Assembly (NCBI GenBank): GCA_017601145.1
Contig: JAFNIV010000011.1
Coordinates: forward strand, 1 to 47,806
DNA length: 47,806 nucleotides
Reading direction: 5' to 3'
Source: Candidatus Brockarchaeota archaeon
GTDB lineage: Archaea > Thermoproteota > EX4484-205 > JAAOZO01
This document shows positions 32,867-41,475 of this stretch, one piece after another. The notes under the pieces were generated by a model. The model saw nothing but the letters and a program-made list of their open reading frames with translations, did not search any database and had not been told where the DNA came from. Each line of letters begins with the position of its first letter. Position 1 is the stretch's first letter. The translations under genes were made by a program, and so were the position numbers.

Positions 32867-33377
32867 TTTCTCTTTTTCTTCTATACGCATCTAAAATCTC
32901 TCCAAGAGTTAAATTTGCCACTTTTGATTTTGGTAGTATTTTTTCTGTGTTTGATTCTTCTTTCTCTTCTTCTAAAAGAACTACCTTTAATACTTTCTCT
33001 ATTTTTTTTATACTTTCGATTGGTGGTGTTAGCTTTCCTGCTTCAATTTTCTTTAAGGTTGATTCCTTTAAGCCAACAGCCATAGAAAGCTGTAATATAC
33101 TTATCCCCTGTTTTTCTCTTGCTTCTTTTATAGTTTTTGCAAAATCTTTTATTGGTTTTAGCTTGAGTTCACTTTCCATTTGTTTTAAGAGTTCCTTTCT
33201 TTCGATTTTTTTATTTCCTGTTATAGGCTTGTTTATTGGTTCAAGGCTTTGTCTTGACTGTAGTGATGGCTTTTTAAGTTTCTTAGCGCACTCATCGCAA
33301 GCATAAAGGAATGCTCCTCCAACTTTTACAAGTTTTGGCTTTCCATCAATCTTCCTCCCACAAATTTCACAATTCAT
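32850..33377 (-). CDS. mbf1: Archaeal multiprotein-bridging factor 1 (MBF1)
   Basis: A 175-residue protein with an N-terminal zinc ribbon (Cys3, Cys6, Cys27, Cys30), a basic linker, and a cro-type helix-turn-helix (about 85-135: IKEAREKQGISILQLSMAVGLKESTLKKIEAGK). This is the archaeal MBF1 layout. MBF1 binds the small ribosomal subunit in archaea and acts as a coactivator in eukaryotes. It is followed by an overlapping trm56. Confidence 0.92.
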   Translation of the reverse strand: MNCEICGRKIDGKPKLVKVGGAFLYACDECAKKLKKPSLQSRQSLEPINKPITGNKKIERKELLKQMESELKLKPIKDFAKTIKEAREKQGISILQLSMAVGLKESTLKKIEAGKLTPPIESIKKIEKVLKVVLLEEEKEESNTEKILPKSKVANLTLGEILDAYRRKRENESRT

Positions 33378-33453
33378 TCCTTAGGATAGACTCTAGAACG
33401 TTTAAAAGTCTTAAAAAGCTTTTAACTCTATCACTGATAAAAGCTTGAATGAA

Positions 33454-33963
33454 ATGAGTATCCTTGATGAAAAAGAGTTTTTCAGGTTTATGCTAGTTAA
33501 CATAGCAAATTATCAGTTTGGGCTTCCAATTGGAGAAAGATTGTTTCCTCGTAACGAAATCTACTTTATTTTTTCTAAGTTTTTTAACAGACCTAAGCAA
33601 ATTCTAAACTCACATGGTGAAGTTATAGCAACACTAGACAATGCAACAGGAACCTTACTTCTACATAGAGCTGGTGCAAGAATATTACATGCTGAAACAA
33701 CATCTCCCCGCTTCAGAGTGTTTGTAAGTGATGAATCATTTGCCTTTGCTAGACTTGGTTATAATGTTTTTTGTAAGCATGTAACTAGTATTGATGAAGA
33801 CCTTAGAGTTGGATCTGAAGTCTTGGTTGTGAACAATAATGATGAGCTAGCTGCCGTTGGAAAGTTAATGGTTCCTGCTAGCGCTGCTAAGGTACTAAAA
33901 AAAGGCGTTGCAGTAAAGGTAAGATGGGGCCTTACTCCCAAGACCGAGATAAAACATAAATAA
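33454..33963 (+). CDS. PreTGT-PUA domain protein (ArcS/TgtA2 C-terminal-like)
   Basis: A 169-residue protein. Its N-terminal half (NIANYQFGLPIGERLF, ATLDNATGTLLLHRAGARIL) resembles the domain preceding PUA in archaeosine synthase. A PUA RNA-binding domain follows (about 90-165: RLGYNVFCKHVTSID, then VLVVNNNDELAAVGK). The catalytic transglycosylase region is absent. It probably binds tRNA or rRNA, and adjacency to tRNA-Phe may be chance. The ATG at 33454 is preferred to the TTG at 33445, on distance from a TATA-like GCTTTTAACT near 33418. Confidence 0.78.
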   Translation: MSILDEKEFFRFMLVNIANYQFGLPIGERLFPRNEIYFIFSKFFNRPKQILNSHGEVIATLDNATGTLLLHRAGARILHAETTSPRFRVFVSDESFAFARLGYNVFCKHVTSIDEDLRVGSEVLVVNNNDELAAVGKLMVPASAAKVLKKGVAVKVRWGLTPKTEIKHK

Positions 33964-33990
33964 TAGTTTCTATCTTGAGTAGATACTCGT

Positions 33991-34094
33991 GGGCTGGTAG
34001 CTCAGAGTTAAAACGCGAGCAAACTGGGAGAGCGCTCGGCTGAAGAGGATCTTTTAGGAACCGAGTTGTCGTCGGTTCAAATCCGACCCAGCCC
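33991..34094 (+). tRNA. tRNA-Phe (anticodon GAA) with two introns
   Basis: Acceptor GGGCTGG/CCAGCCC, T-arm GTCGG-TTCAAAT-CCGAC, and anticodon stem CTCGG/CCGAG. Removing 34006-34023 (18 nt) restores the D-loop as GCTCAG-CTGGGAGAGC. Removing 34046-34059 (14 nt) at the canonical 37/38 site restores the CTGAAGA loop. The D-loop cut could shift by one base. The discriminator A is at 34095 and CCA is not encoded. Confidence 0.93.
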
Positions 34095-34393
34095 ACGCTC
34101 AGTGCCAATTATGAAAATATACTTTTACCACTGTTATAAATCCTCGAATATTATAACAAAATAGTAAAACTTACAAAGAATGTTTTTAATAAATTGTTCT
34201 TTTAATAGCTTCTTATAACTGAAAGGTATCTTTTTATAGAGAAATTAAGCTTTTTGGCAGAATTTACATAGTTTTAAAGTTGTAATTTTGAAACTTCTAC
34301 TGGGTTTTTTTTACATTTTGTTCACTTGTACAAAAACGAAAAAATAAACCTTTATAATAACTCTTTCTTAAGGTAAAGAGTGCGAAGAGGATT

Positions 34394-34825
34394 ATGTCTT
34401 CATTAGAAGAAGAATTCAGGCGACTTTATGCCGAATCGAAGGCATTGGAAGAGTACATTCAAGCTCTTAGACAACGTTACCAGCTTCTAGAAGCGTCAGA
34501 AAGTACACTGCTGACAGCAAAAGATGCCATCAAGGCATTAACGCAATCTCAAGAAGGCCAGCAAATGCTTGTTGATGTTGGAGGCGGTGTTTACATAAGA
34601 GCAAGTATTGTTGATAGCAAAAGGGCCTTAATAAATGTTGGAGAGGGGGTGTTCGTAGATAAGTCTATAGAAGATTGCCAGAAAATCCTAGAAGAACGTG
34701 TTGCATCGATAAAACAAGCTAAACAAAATGCACTCGAAGAGATGATGCAAGCTCAACAACAATTAAATGACAAGCAGTCAAAGCTAGTTCAAATAAGTCA
34801 AAGATTACAAGCTACGACGAAATGA
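34394..34825 (+). CDS. pfdA: Prefoldin alpha subunit
   Basis: A 143-residue protein with two long coiled-coil helices (about 1-50 and 95-140) flanking beta hairpins (QQMLVDVGGGVYIRASIVD, ALINVGEGVFVDKSIED), the prefoldin alpha pattern. It holds unfolded proteins for the chaperonin. GAGG lies 5 nt before the ATG, and a TATA-like CTTTATAATAA (34350-34360) predicts a start near 34381. It overlaps ftsY by 4 nt, an arrangement common in Thermoproteota. Confidence 0.93.
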   Translation: MSSLEEEFRRLYAESKALEEYIQALRQRYQLLEASESTLLTAKDAIKALTQSQEGQQMLVDVGGGVYIRASIVDSKRALINVGEGVFVDKSIEDCQKILEERVASIKQAKQNALEEMMQAQQQLNDKQSKLVQISQRLQATTK

Positions 34826-35730
34826 GCAAGTTATTAGGCTCATCCGTTAAGTCATTTTTCAATAAACTATTTTCAAGAAAACTCTCGGATAAAGAATTAG
34901 AAGAACTAGAAGATGAATTCAAGCTAAAACTAGTGGAAAACGATGTAGCTTACGATCTGGCTGATGTTTTTTCAAAACATATTGTAAATAAACTTAAAGA
35001 AAGAAAATTTCCAATACTCTCTTCAAACATTCAAAATGTCCTGATTGAAGAAGCAAAACAATACCTATTGACCACTCTTCCGACAGAAGAGGTAGACCTT
35101 ATCAAAGAAGCATCCAATGCTATTAGCTCAGATGGAAAATTTATAGCTATGTTTATAGGTTCTAATGGTACTGGAAAGTCAACTACTTTGGCAAAATTTG
35201 CAAAACTCTTCAAAGAAATGGGTTTTAAACCTTTGTTAGTTTGCGCAGATACGTTTAGAGCTGGAGCTATTGAGCAGTTAAAACATCATGCAAGTCTTCT
35301 AAACCTTCCCTTTTATTCCAGTAAGTATGGTGATGATCCTGCTTCTGTGGCATATGATGCTATAAAATTTTCTGAAGACAATGCTCTCAATGTAATCTTA
35401 ATTGATACTGCTGGAAGAGCGCACATGAATGTGAACTTAATGAATGAACTTAGAAAAATTAAGAAGGTTGTAGAACCCAATCACACAATATTAGTCATAG
35501 ATGCTTTAACAGGAAATGATGCAGTTGAACAAGCAAGACTTTTTTTAGAGTTTGTTGGATTTGATTCGATAGTTTTGACTAAGTTCGATGCAGATGTAAA
35601 GGGGGGTACTGCTATCTCGGTTTCTTATGTTTCAAAAAAACCTATTTCTTATGTTGGGGTTGGGCAAAAATATTCAGATTTAAGGCCTTTTTCTATGAAA
35701 GATTATGTCTATGAATTGTTGTTTTCTTAA
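34822..35730 (+). CDS. ftsY: SRP receptor GTPase FtsY
   Basis: A 302-residue FtsY with a short N-terminal amphipathic region, N domain (about 20-95) and G domain with P-loop GSNGTGKS (113-120), CADTFRAGAIEQL, DTAGRAH and TKFDADVKGG. It docks SRP54-ribosome complexes at the membrane and works with the SRP54 encoded at 27424. The long acidic N-terminal extension of some archaeal FtsY proteins is absent. The ATGA overlap with pfdA indicates coupling. Confidence 0.95.
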   Translation: MSKLLGSSVKSFFNKLFSRKLSDKELEELEDEFKLKLVENDVAYDLADVFSKHIVNKLKERKFPILSSNIQNVLIEEAKQYLLTTLPTEEVDLIKEASNAISSDGKFIAMFIGSNGTGKSTTLAKFAKLFKEMGFKPLLVCADTFRAGAIEQLKHHASLLNLPFYSSKYGDDPASVAYDAIKFSEDNALNVILIDTAGRAHMNVNLMNELRKIKKVVEPNHTILVIDALTGNDAVEQARLFLEFVGFDSIVLTKFDADVKGGTAISVSYVSKKPISYVGVGQKYSDLRPFSMKDYVYELLFS

Positions 35731-35797
35731 GTTCCTTTAACTTCCAAAACCTTAAAAAAGAAAGCAAACACTTAAAAAAGAGAGTTTCTTCGAGTTT

Positions 35798-35983
35798 ATG
35801 GGAAAGAAAGCGTTGTTAGAATTAATTGAGAAAATAAAGAGGATGTTAAAAGTTTCGACAAAACCCAGCATGGATGATTTTATACAGTCGCTAAAAATAA
35901 CTTTCTTAGGGATTACTGTTGTAGGAATAATAACCTACTTAGTTCAATTCTTAGCATTGCTGCTACAGCTAAAGCCTAGGTGA
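35798..35983 (+). CDS. secE: Preprotein translocase subunit SecE (Sss1/gamma type)
   Basis: A 61-residue protein with an amphipathic N-terminal helix ending in KPSMDDFIQSLKITF and a single transmembrane segment (about 36-56: GITVVGIITYLVQFLALLL). This is the archaeal/eukaryal SecE form. Its place between ftsY and spt5 is standard. The stop overlaps the first codon region of spt5. Confidence 0.92.
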   Translation: MGKKALLELIEKIKRMLKVSTKPSMDDFIQSLKITFLGITVVGIITYLVQFLALLLQLKPR

Positions 35984-35988
35984 AGCCT

Positions 35989-36438
35989 ATGTTTTTTATA
36001 GTAAAGGTTACACCCGGCAGAGAAAGGGCAGCAGCAGAGGTCATAATGTATAAGGCCCTAGCTGAGAATTTCGAAATTTTTTCAGTTGTAGTCCCTGAAG
36101 ATCTAAAGGGTTTTATTTATACGGAAGCAAAAACTGCTTATCAGATAGATCTTGTCTCTCAAGACATAAAAGATGTTAGAGGAAGGCTACAAGGCATAGT
36201 CAAAGATGAAGAAATCTCAAAATATTTCGTTGAGAAACCTACAATTGAAGAATTTTCTGTAGGTGATATAGTTGAAGTAAAAACTGGCGTTTTTAAAAGA
36301 ATGAAAGCAAGAGTGGTGGATGTCGATCGTGCAAAGAACGAAGTTACTATAGAATTACAGGAAAGTGGTTCCATATTCCCTATAACTTTATCTATGGATC
36401 TAGTAAGGCTTGTTGAAAAGGGAAGAAAGCAGGTTTAA
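35989..36438 (+). CDS. spt5: Transcription elongation factor Spt5 (NusG)
   Basis: A 149-residue Spt5: NGN domain (about 1-85: FFIVKVTPGRERAAAEV) and a KOW domain (about 95-145: FSVGDIVEVKTGVFKRMKARVVDVD). With Spt4 it closes the polymerase clamp and aids processivity. The ATG at 35989 is preferred to the GTG at 35980 because AGGTGA lies 5-6 nt before it. Confidence 0.93.
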   Translation: MFFIVKVTPGRERAAAEVIMYKALAENFEIFSVVVPEDLKGFIYTEAKTAYQIDLVSQDIKDVRGRLQGIVKDEEISKYFVEKPTIEEFSVGDIVEVKTGVFKRMKARVVDVDRAKNEVTIELQESGSIFPITLSMDLVRLVEKGRKQV

Positions 36439-36469
36439 AAATAAGTATGAGGCAAGAGGTGTGGTAAAG

Positions 36470-36961
36470 ATGCCAGAGAAAGTAGAAGTTTCAACGATCG
36501 TTACAGGAGGCCAAGTAAGCGGAGGGCCTCCCTTAGGTCCGCAGCTCGGTCCTTTAGGTGTTAACATAAGTGCTGTAGTAGCAGAAATAAACAAGGTTAC
36601 GGCTAACTTTCAAGGAAGCAAGGTACCTGTTAAAATCATAGTTGATACAGAAACTAAAAAGTTTGAAATTCAGGTTGGTCTTCCTCCAACTTCTGCTTTA
36701 CTTTTTAAAGCAGCTGGTATTGAAAAAGGCTCTTCTAATGGAATAAAACAGCCAGCAGGAAATGTTACCTTCAAGGATATAATCGAAATAGCAAAGACGA
36801 AGTATGCTGCTACAAAAAGAGGTAGCCTAAAAGCTATAGTACTTCAAGTTCTAGGAACATGTGTAAGTGTAGGGATAACTGTAGACAGCAAAAATCCTAA
36901 GGATGTGATACTAATGATAAAAGAAGGAAAGTTAAATGTTCCTGAAGGAGGTGAAGCCTAA
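36470..36961 (+). CDS. rpl11: Large-subunit ribosomal protein L11
   Basis: A 163-residue L11 with the proline-glycine helix PPLGPQLGPLGVNISAV near 22-38 (target region of L11 methylation and thiostrepton-type binding in bacteria) and the C-terminal rRNA-binding domain. The ATG at 36470 begins the family N-terminus (MPEKVEVSTIVTGGQ) and has GGTG upstream; frame upstream of it is non-homologous. It is followed by rpl1 after 1 nt. Confidence 0.95.
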   Translation: MPEKVEVSTIVTGGQVSGGPPLGPQLGPLGVNISAVVAEINKVTANFQGSKVPVKIIVDTETKKFEIQVGLPPTSALLFKAAGIEKGSSNGIKQPAGNVTFKDIIEIAKTKYAATKRGSLKAIVLQVLGTCVSVGITVDSKNPKDVILMIKEGKLNVPEGGEA

Positions 36962-36962
36962 G

Positions 36963-37646
36963 ATGCCTTCTTTAGAAGAAGTTACAAAACAACTCATTGA
37001 AAAAGCATTGAATGAAACAAACAATAAAAAGAGAAACTTTCTTCAGTCCGTCGAGCTTTACGTCAAGTTAAGAGAAATTGACCTTAAAAAACCGGAGAAT
37101 AGATTCTCTCTGCAAGTCGAACTTCCGAACTTTCCTTCTTCTAAAGAAAACAAAATAGCAGTAATAACGTCTGGAGTTTTACTAGCGCAAGCAAAGAAAC
37201 TAAACGTTTCGGTGATCTCAAGAGAAGAACTGGAGTCTCTTGCTGGTAATAAAAAAGCAGCAAGAAAGCTTGCTTCGCAGTATGATTTCTTCATTTCTGA
37301 AGTCTCTCTCATGCCTCTAGTTGGAAAAGTACTTGGACCTTTTCTAGGCCCAAAGGATAGGATGCCCATAGCTGTTGCTCCAAACATGGACATTGCACCA
37401 ATTGTTGAGAGACTTAAAAGAAGTGTCTTAGTGAGGGTTAAGTCTCAATCTACTGTCTCGAGCTTTATAGGAACTGAAGATATGCCAATAGAAAAACTAA
37501 ATGAAAATGCAGCAAAAATAATTTTAGCATTGGAACAAAAAGTTCAAGATGTGCAAAGAAAGATTGAAAAGATCGTAGTAAAAACAACGATGGGCTCTCC
37601 AGTTTACTACAAGAAGAAAAAGGGTGAGTCGAATGCAAAAAGTTAG
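36963..37646 (+). CDS. rpl1: Large-subunit ribosomal protein L1
   Basis: A 227-residue L1 (stalk protein) containing LGPFLGPKDRMPIAVAPN near 130-147 and the C-terminal VKTTMGSPV. The ATG at 36963 has a consensus GGAGGTGA about 9 nt upstream, inside rpl11. In methanogenic archaea L1 represses its own operon by binding an mRNA mimic of its 23S site; I cannot confirm such a site here. It overlaps rpl10 by 14 nt. Confidence 0.95.
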   Translation: MPSLEEVTKQLIEKALNETNNKKRNFLQSVELYVKLREIDLKKPENRFSLQVELPNFPSSKENKIAVITSGVLLAQAKKLNVSVISREELESLAGNKKAARKLASQYDFFISEVSLMPLVGKVLGPFLGPKDRMPIAVAPNMDIAPIVERLKRSVLVRVKSQSTVSSFIGTEDMPIEKLNENAAKIILALEQKVQDVQRKIEKIVVKTTMGSPVYYKKKKGESNAKS

Positions 37647-38499
37647 ATTGTCTATAACAAAAAAAGAAAAAAGAGTAGAAGAATTAGTTACTCTAATAAA
37701 TTCCTATAAGTATGTTATAGCAATAGATGCTAGTGGCCTTAGAACAAAAGTCATCAATGAAATGCGAGACATTTTTAGGGGAAGAGTTAAGTTTAAGTTT
37801 GAAAAACCTTCTTTATTTATGAGAGCTGCAAAAAAGACAGGCAATAAAGCTCTAGTTGAGCTTGCAATGAAATATACTCAAGGTTCTGTTCTTCTAGCTT
37901 TTACTAATGAAGACCCATTTAAGTTATCAAGAGAGTTTGTAAGAAATGCTCTTTCTCTTCCAGCAAAAGCTGGAAACATAATAGAAGAGGATCTTGTTGT
38001 GAAACCTGGAAATACTGGCTTACCTCCAGGTCCGATGATTTCCGAGCTTAACGAGGTAGGAATTCCTACAAGGATCGATAAAGGTAGCATTTGGGTTACT
38101 AAAGAAGTTGTGGTTGCAAGGGCTGGTGAAAAGATCAACGTAAAGCTTGCTGCTGCCTTATCTAAACTCGGCTTAAAACCAATAAGAATGTACTTAAAAC
38201 CAAGAGCTGCTTTGGTCGATGACGTAATAGTGGAAGGAACGCTACTAGTAACTGAACCAGAAAAAATATTTAATGAGCTTATAGAAGCTAATAAGAAGTA
38301 TATTATTTTAGCGGCAGAAATAAGTTACTTTACAAAAGATACTTTACCACTACTACTTGCTAAGGCTCACAGAGAAGCGCAAATCTTAAGTTTGGAAACT
38401 TCAATAGTTACAGAAGACAATATTGTTCAATTGTTACAAATCGCAGAGAATAAATCTTTGTTACTCAGTAAGCTTATTGATAGCGCGCAAAAATCCTAA
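37633..38499 (+). CDS. rpl10: Large-subunit ribosomal protein L10 (P0), short tail
   Basis: A 288-residue L10/P0: rRNA-binding domain (about 1-105), the archaeal insertion domain with PGNTGLPPGPMISELNEVGIPTRID near 125, and a C-terminal helical spine that recruits L12 dimers. It ends in IDSAQKS and lacks the acidic, hinge-plus-GLGALF tail that many archaeal P0 proteins share with L12. The ATG at 37633 is favoured by GGGTGAG just upstream; GTG at 37624 is the alternative. Confidence 0.93.
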   Translation: MQKVRLSITKKEKRVEELVTLINSYKYVIAIDASGLRTKVINEMRDIFRGRVKFKFEKPSLFMRAAKKTGNKALVELAMKYTQGSVLLAFTNEDPFKLSREFVRNALSLPAKAGNIIEEDLVVKPGNTGLPPGPMISELNEVGIPTRIDKGSIWVTKEVVVARAGEKINVKLAAALSKLGLKPIRMYLKPRAALVDDVIVEGTLLVTEPEKIFNELIEANKKYIILAAEISYFTKDTLPLLLAKAHREAQILSLETSIVTEDNIVQLLQIAENKSLLLSKLIDSAQKS

Positions 38500-38823
38500 A
38501 AATATTTTTAGTTCATCCTGACTCAGTTAACGAAAAAGCCTAAGTAAACATTTTGCTAGTTGCTTTGAGTCAAAGTGAATAAAAATGCTTCTAAGTACAA
38601 AGAAGATCCTTGGATTACAAAACTATTCTTAACCAAAATTAGGTTTTATTTGCAAAACTGATGAAGTTAAAATAAGTTTTAACTTAAGTAAAAGATTTTT
38701 CCTACTTCGCTTAAGTTTAGAAAATTATCTTATAATTTAGAATAAGAAAGTTCTATCTTTTACTTCAGTCATAAAAGTAGTCTTTATATACTGGTGCTTT
38801 CTTAAGCTTAGAATCGAGCAAAG
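38500..38823. other. Intergenic gap between rpl10 and rpl12
   Basis: A 324-nt A+T-rich gap splits a usually tight L10-L12 pair. I see no gene or tRNA. CTGATGA at about 38659 resembles a C box, but no matching D box is clear. The L12 promoter lies at the right end. Confidence 0.5.
38782..38791 (+). promoter_or_regulatory. TATA box of rpl12
   Basis: CTTTATATAC predicts a start site near 38813, with an approximately 11-nt leader before the ATG at 38824. This allows L12 to be made separately from, and in excess of, L10. Confidence 0.65.
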
Positions 38824-39141
38824 ATGTCGGAGTATATTCACGCTGTACTTCTACTTCATTCTGTAAAGAAGGAGATAAATGAGGAAAATCTAGCTAACGT
38901 CATAAAAGCAGCTGGAAGTGAACCAGACATGCAAAGAGTAAAAATGGTTGTCTCAGCATTATCTAATGTTGATATAGACAAAGTTCTTTCGAGCGCAACA
39001 GTTTCTTTCCTTTCTGCTCCTGCTACTGGCGTAACTCCTACAACTACTCAGGTTTCGCAAAAAGCTGAAGAAAAACCAAAAGAGGAAAAGAAAGAAGAAA
39101 AAGCTGAAGAAGTTGCTGGCCTAGGAGCACTCTTCGAGTGA
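38824..39141 (+). CDS. rpl12: Large-subunit ribosomal protein L12 (P1 type)
   Basis: A 105-residue acidic stalk protein: N-terminal dimerisation helices (about 1-60), an Ala/Thr/Pro hinge, and a Lys/Glu-rich tail ending in GLGALFE. The usual archaeal ending is GLGALFG, so the last residue deviates. The tail recruits translation GTPases. It has its own promoter. Confidence 0.94.
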   Translation: MSEYIHAVLLLHSVKKEINEENLANVIKAAGSEPDMQRVKMVVSALSNVDIDKVLSSATVSFLSAPATGVTPTTTQVSQKAEEKPKEEKKEEKAEEVAGLGALFE

Positions 39142-39175
39142 TAGAAAGAAAAAAGCCTAAAATTTCTGAAGCTTT

Positions 39176-39871
39176 TTATGCTAGTTTTGCACCGCAGTTG
39201 TAGCAAAACGTTGCATCTGCTGGGTTTTCAGCTCCACATTTTGGACAAATCTTCTTCTCTTTCTTCTTTTGTTCTGGTGTACTGGTAGTTGGTGGTGTAA
39301 TAGGAGTTGATACTGCTTGAGTTTTTGTAAGCTGTACTACTGGTTTTTCTTCTGTTTTTGCTTCATAAATTGGTGAGGGTGTAGTAATAGGAGATTGTGT
39401 TACAGGCATTTCTTCTTCTTTTGAAACAGGCTTAAGTTGGTTAATATAAGAAGTTATCTTGTTCCAGTTCTCTCTAATATTGTTCATAAAGCTTGTAATT
39501 GTTCTACTAAATTCGTCTAAGTTCTGGAAACGCATTGTATAGCTTGCCCTATTTACCTTGTATTGGTCTTCAGGGACTGCACCAATAGTATACTTAACTT
39601 CTAAAGTTTCAAGGTAATGCTTCAGTTCTTTCGATTCATCTTTGATTTTAGTCTGTTTAGTAGCAACAGCTTCTTCTATTTCATTATATTTGTTTGAGTA
39701 TGCATTTACTTTATTTGCTATTTCTTCTAGAACTTCTCTAAATACTTGATCACTAACTTTTCCTTCATTCTTTAAGGCTACTAACCTTTCTATCTGTTGT
39801 CTTACTCTTTGAAGTTGTGTTGAGAATAGTTCGATTTCGTGTTTAAATTCCTCATCCGTTAAATACTCCAT
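39176..39871 (-). CDS. Coiled-coil protein with C-terminal zinc ribbon
   Basis: A 231-residue protein. A long charged coiled coil occupies about residues 1-150, followed by a Thr/Pro/Ser/Lys-rich linker (about 155-205) and a zinc ribbon (CPKCG and CYNCG) at the end. There is no signal peptide or membrane segment. The layout recalls archaeal scaffold or cell-division-associated proteins, but I cannot name a family. The ATG at 39871 lies about 29 nt from a TATA-like GCATAAATAA; TTG codons at 39877 and 39889 are alternatives. It converges with rpl12. Confidence 0.72.
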   Translation of the reverse strand: MEYLTDEEFKHEIELFSTQLQRVRQQIERLVALKNEGKVSDQVFREVLEEIANKVNAYSNKYNEIEEAVATKQTKIKDESKELKHYLETLEVKYTIGAVPEDQYKVNRASYTMRFQNLDEFSRTITSFMNNIRENWNKITSYINQLKPVSKEEEMPVTQSPITTPSPIYEAKTEEKPVVQLTKTQAVSTPITPPTTSTPEQKKKEKKICPKCGAENPADATFCYNCGAKLA

Positions 39872-39967
39872 GCTCAATCCCTTAATCAAGGTTATTTATG
39901 CTAATTGAACATATAAATTCTTTACTCACAAATACTTTAGGTATTTTACTAATAAAATTAAGAAGTG

Positions 39968-40039
39968 GGCCGGGCCAGACTTGAACTGGCGACCTTCTGC
40001 GTGTCAGGCAGATATCCTAACCACCTAGACGACCGGCCC
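39968..40039 (-). tRNA. tRNA-Val (anticodon GAC)
   Basis: Acceptor GGGCCGG/CCGGCCC, anticodon stem TCTGC/GCAGA around CTGACAC (anticodon GAC), and T-arm GCCAG-TTCAAGT-CTGGC. The discriminator A is at 39967. No intron; CCA is not encoded. The D-stem relies partly on G-U pairs. Confidence 0.95.
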
Positions 40040-40287
40040 TTCGCAAGCAAGCAATTTGTCTAAGATTAATTTAAAAAACTTTTCGTAAGGAAATTAAATA
40101 TTATAGGGCTAGTACTGTTAAAAACTCTTCATAAAATCCAAGAGCTGAATGGTATTCTTGAGATAAGCTTAACTTATTAACTTCCATTTCCTATTTCTTC
40201 GTTACTTTAGTGACAAAGCGATCTTTGTAAGAAAAAGTTCTTAGCATTCTTAAGACTTAAAAGGTGATCAAAGTAAGTGTTTTCCCC

Positions 40288-41361
40288 ATGGACATAGAAA
40301 CAAAACTGGAGCTAATTCAAAGGCCTCCAACAGAAGAGATAATTACTGAAAAAGAACTTAGGGAATTACTTGAGACGAATGAACATCCTAAACACTATAT
40401 AGGCTTCGAAATTTCAGGTTTGCTTCATCTTGGTACATTAATAGTTAGTGGTTATAAAATTAACGACTTAGCAGAAGCTGGTGTGAATGTTACTGTTTAT
40501 CTTGCAGATTGGCATAGTTTCATAAACAGGAAACTTGGAGGTAACTGGGATAACATATTAAAAGCCTCGGAATACTTTAAAGAAGCCTTTAATTTTTTTT
40601 GTCCAAAAGCAAAGATAGTACTTGGTTCTGATTTGTATCACAATAATGACGAATATTGGAAAGATATAGTAAGATTTTCATCTAATGTAACTCTCAACAG
40701 AGTCACGCGTTGTTTAACTATAATGGGAAGAACAGAAAAAGAATCACTAAACTTTGCTCAATATATATATCCTCCAATGCAGGCAGTTGACATAAAATAC
40801 CTAGGTGAAGATATCCCCCATGGGGGAATGGATCAAAGGAAGGTACATGTTTTGGCGAGAGAAGTTTTTCCTAAGTTAGGATGGAAAAAGCCTATAGCGC
40901 TTCATCATCATCTACTGATGGGATTGTCAGAACCACCAAAAGTAAACTCTAAGGATAAAATAGAACAAGTGGTAGCATCAAAAATGAGTAAGAGCCAACC
41001 TTGGACTGCAATTTTTATCCATGATAGTGAAGAGCAAATAAAGGAAAAACTACTAAAGGCGTGGTGCCCAGAGAGACAAGCTGAAATGAACCCTGTATTA
41101 GAGTTAACAAAGTACATCATATTCCATGAAAAGAAAGAATTTTTAGTTGAAAGGAATACTAAGTATGGTGGTGATGTTGTTTTCTCGTCTTACAAAGAAC
41201 TAGAAAAAGAATACATTGAAGGAAAATTGCATCCAATGGATTTAAAGTTATCTGTTGCTAGAGAGATCTCAAGCATAATTGATCCTATTAGAAAACATTT
41301 TGAGAAACCTTCAAATAAAAAATTATTAGAAGTCTTTCAATACTCTAGCATATCAAGATAA
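40288..41361 (+). CDS. tyrS: Tyrosyl-tRNA synthetase, archaeal type
   Basis: A 357-residue class I synthetase of the archaeal/eukaryal TyrRS group. HLGT near 48 is the HIGH signature and KMSKSQP near 230 the KMSKS loop. YLADWHSFINRKLGG and GGMDQRKVHVLARE are further family segments. A separate anticodon-binding domain is compact, as expected in archaea. The ATG at 40288 fits the family start (MDIETKLELI); a GTG at 40264 is in frame but leaves no room for the TATA-like element near 40255. Confidence 0.93.
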   Translation: MDIETKLELIQRPPTEEIITEKELRELLETNEHPKHYIGFEISGLLHLGTLIVSGYKINDLAEAGVNVTVYLADWHSFINRKLGGNWDNILKASEYFKEAFNFFCPKAKIVLGSDLYHNNDEYWKDIVRFSSNVTLNRVTRCLTIMGRTEKESLNFAQYIYPPMQAVDIKYLGEDIPHGGMDQRKVHVLAREVFPKLGWKKPIALHHHLLMGLSEPPKVNSKDKIEQVVASKMSKSQPWTAIFIHDSEEQIKEKLLKAWCPERQAEMNPVLELTKYIIFHEKKEFLVERNTKYGGDVVFSSYKELEKEYIEGKLHPMDLKLSVAREISSIIDPIRKHFEKPSNKKLLEVFQYSSISR

Positions 41362-41475
41362 TTCTCTTTCTGATTTTTAGCTATTTTGTTTTTAGTCTTA
41401 TCCAAGTTTTAAAATAGTAAGATTACTAAGTTAGCACAAAGTTTATTTATCAGGTTTATTGACTTTGAAGTCGGT

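Noticed and set aside
32947-33306. 119-residue frame on the plus strand
   Set aside because: It is antisense to MBF1, Ser/Phe-rich, and has no promoter or ribosome-binding site.
38650-38700. C/D box small RNA in the rpl10-rpl12 gap
   Set aside because: CTGATGA resembles a C box, but no D box or terminal stem is convincing.
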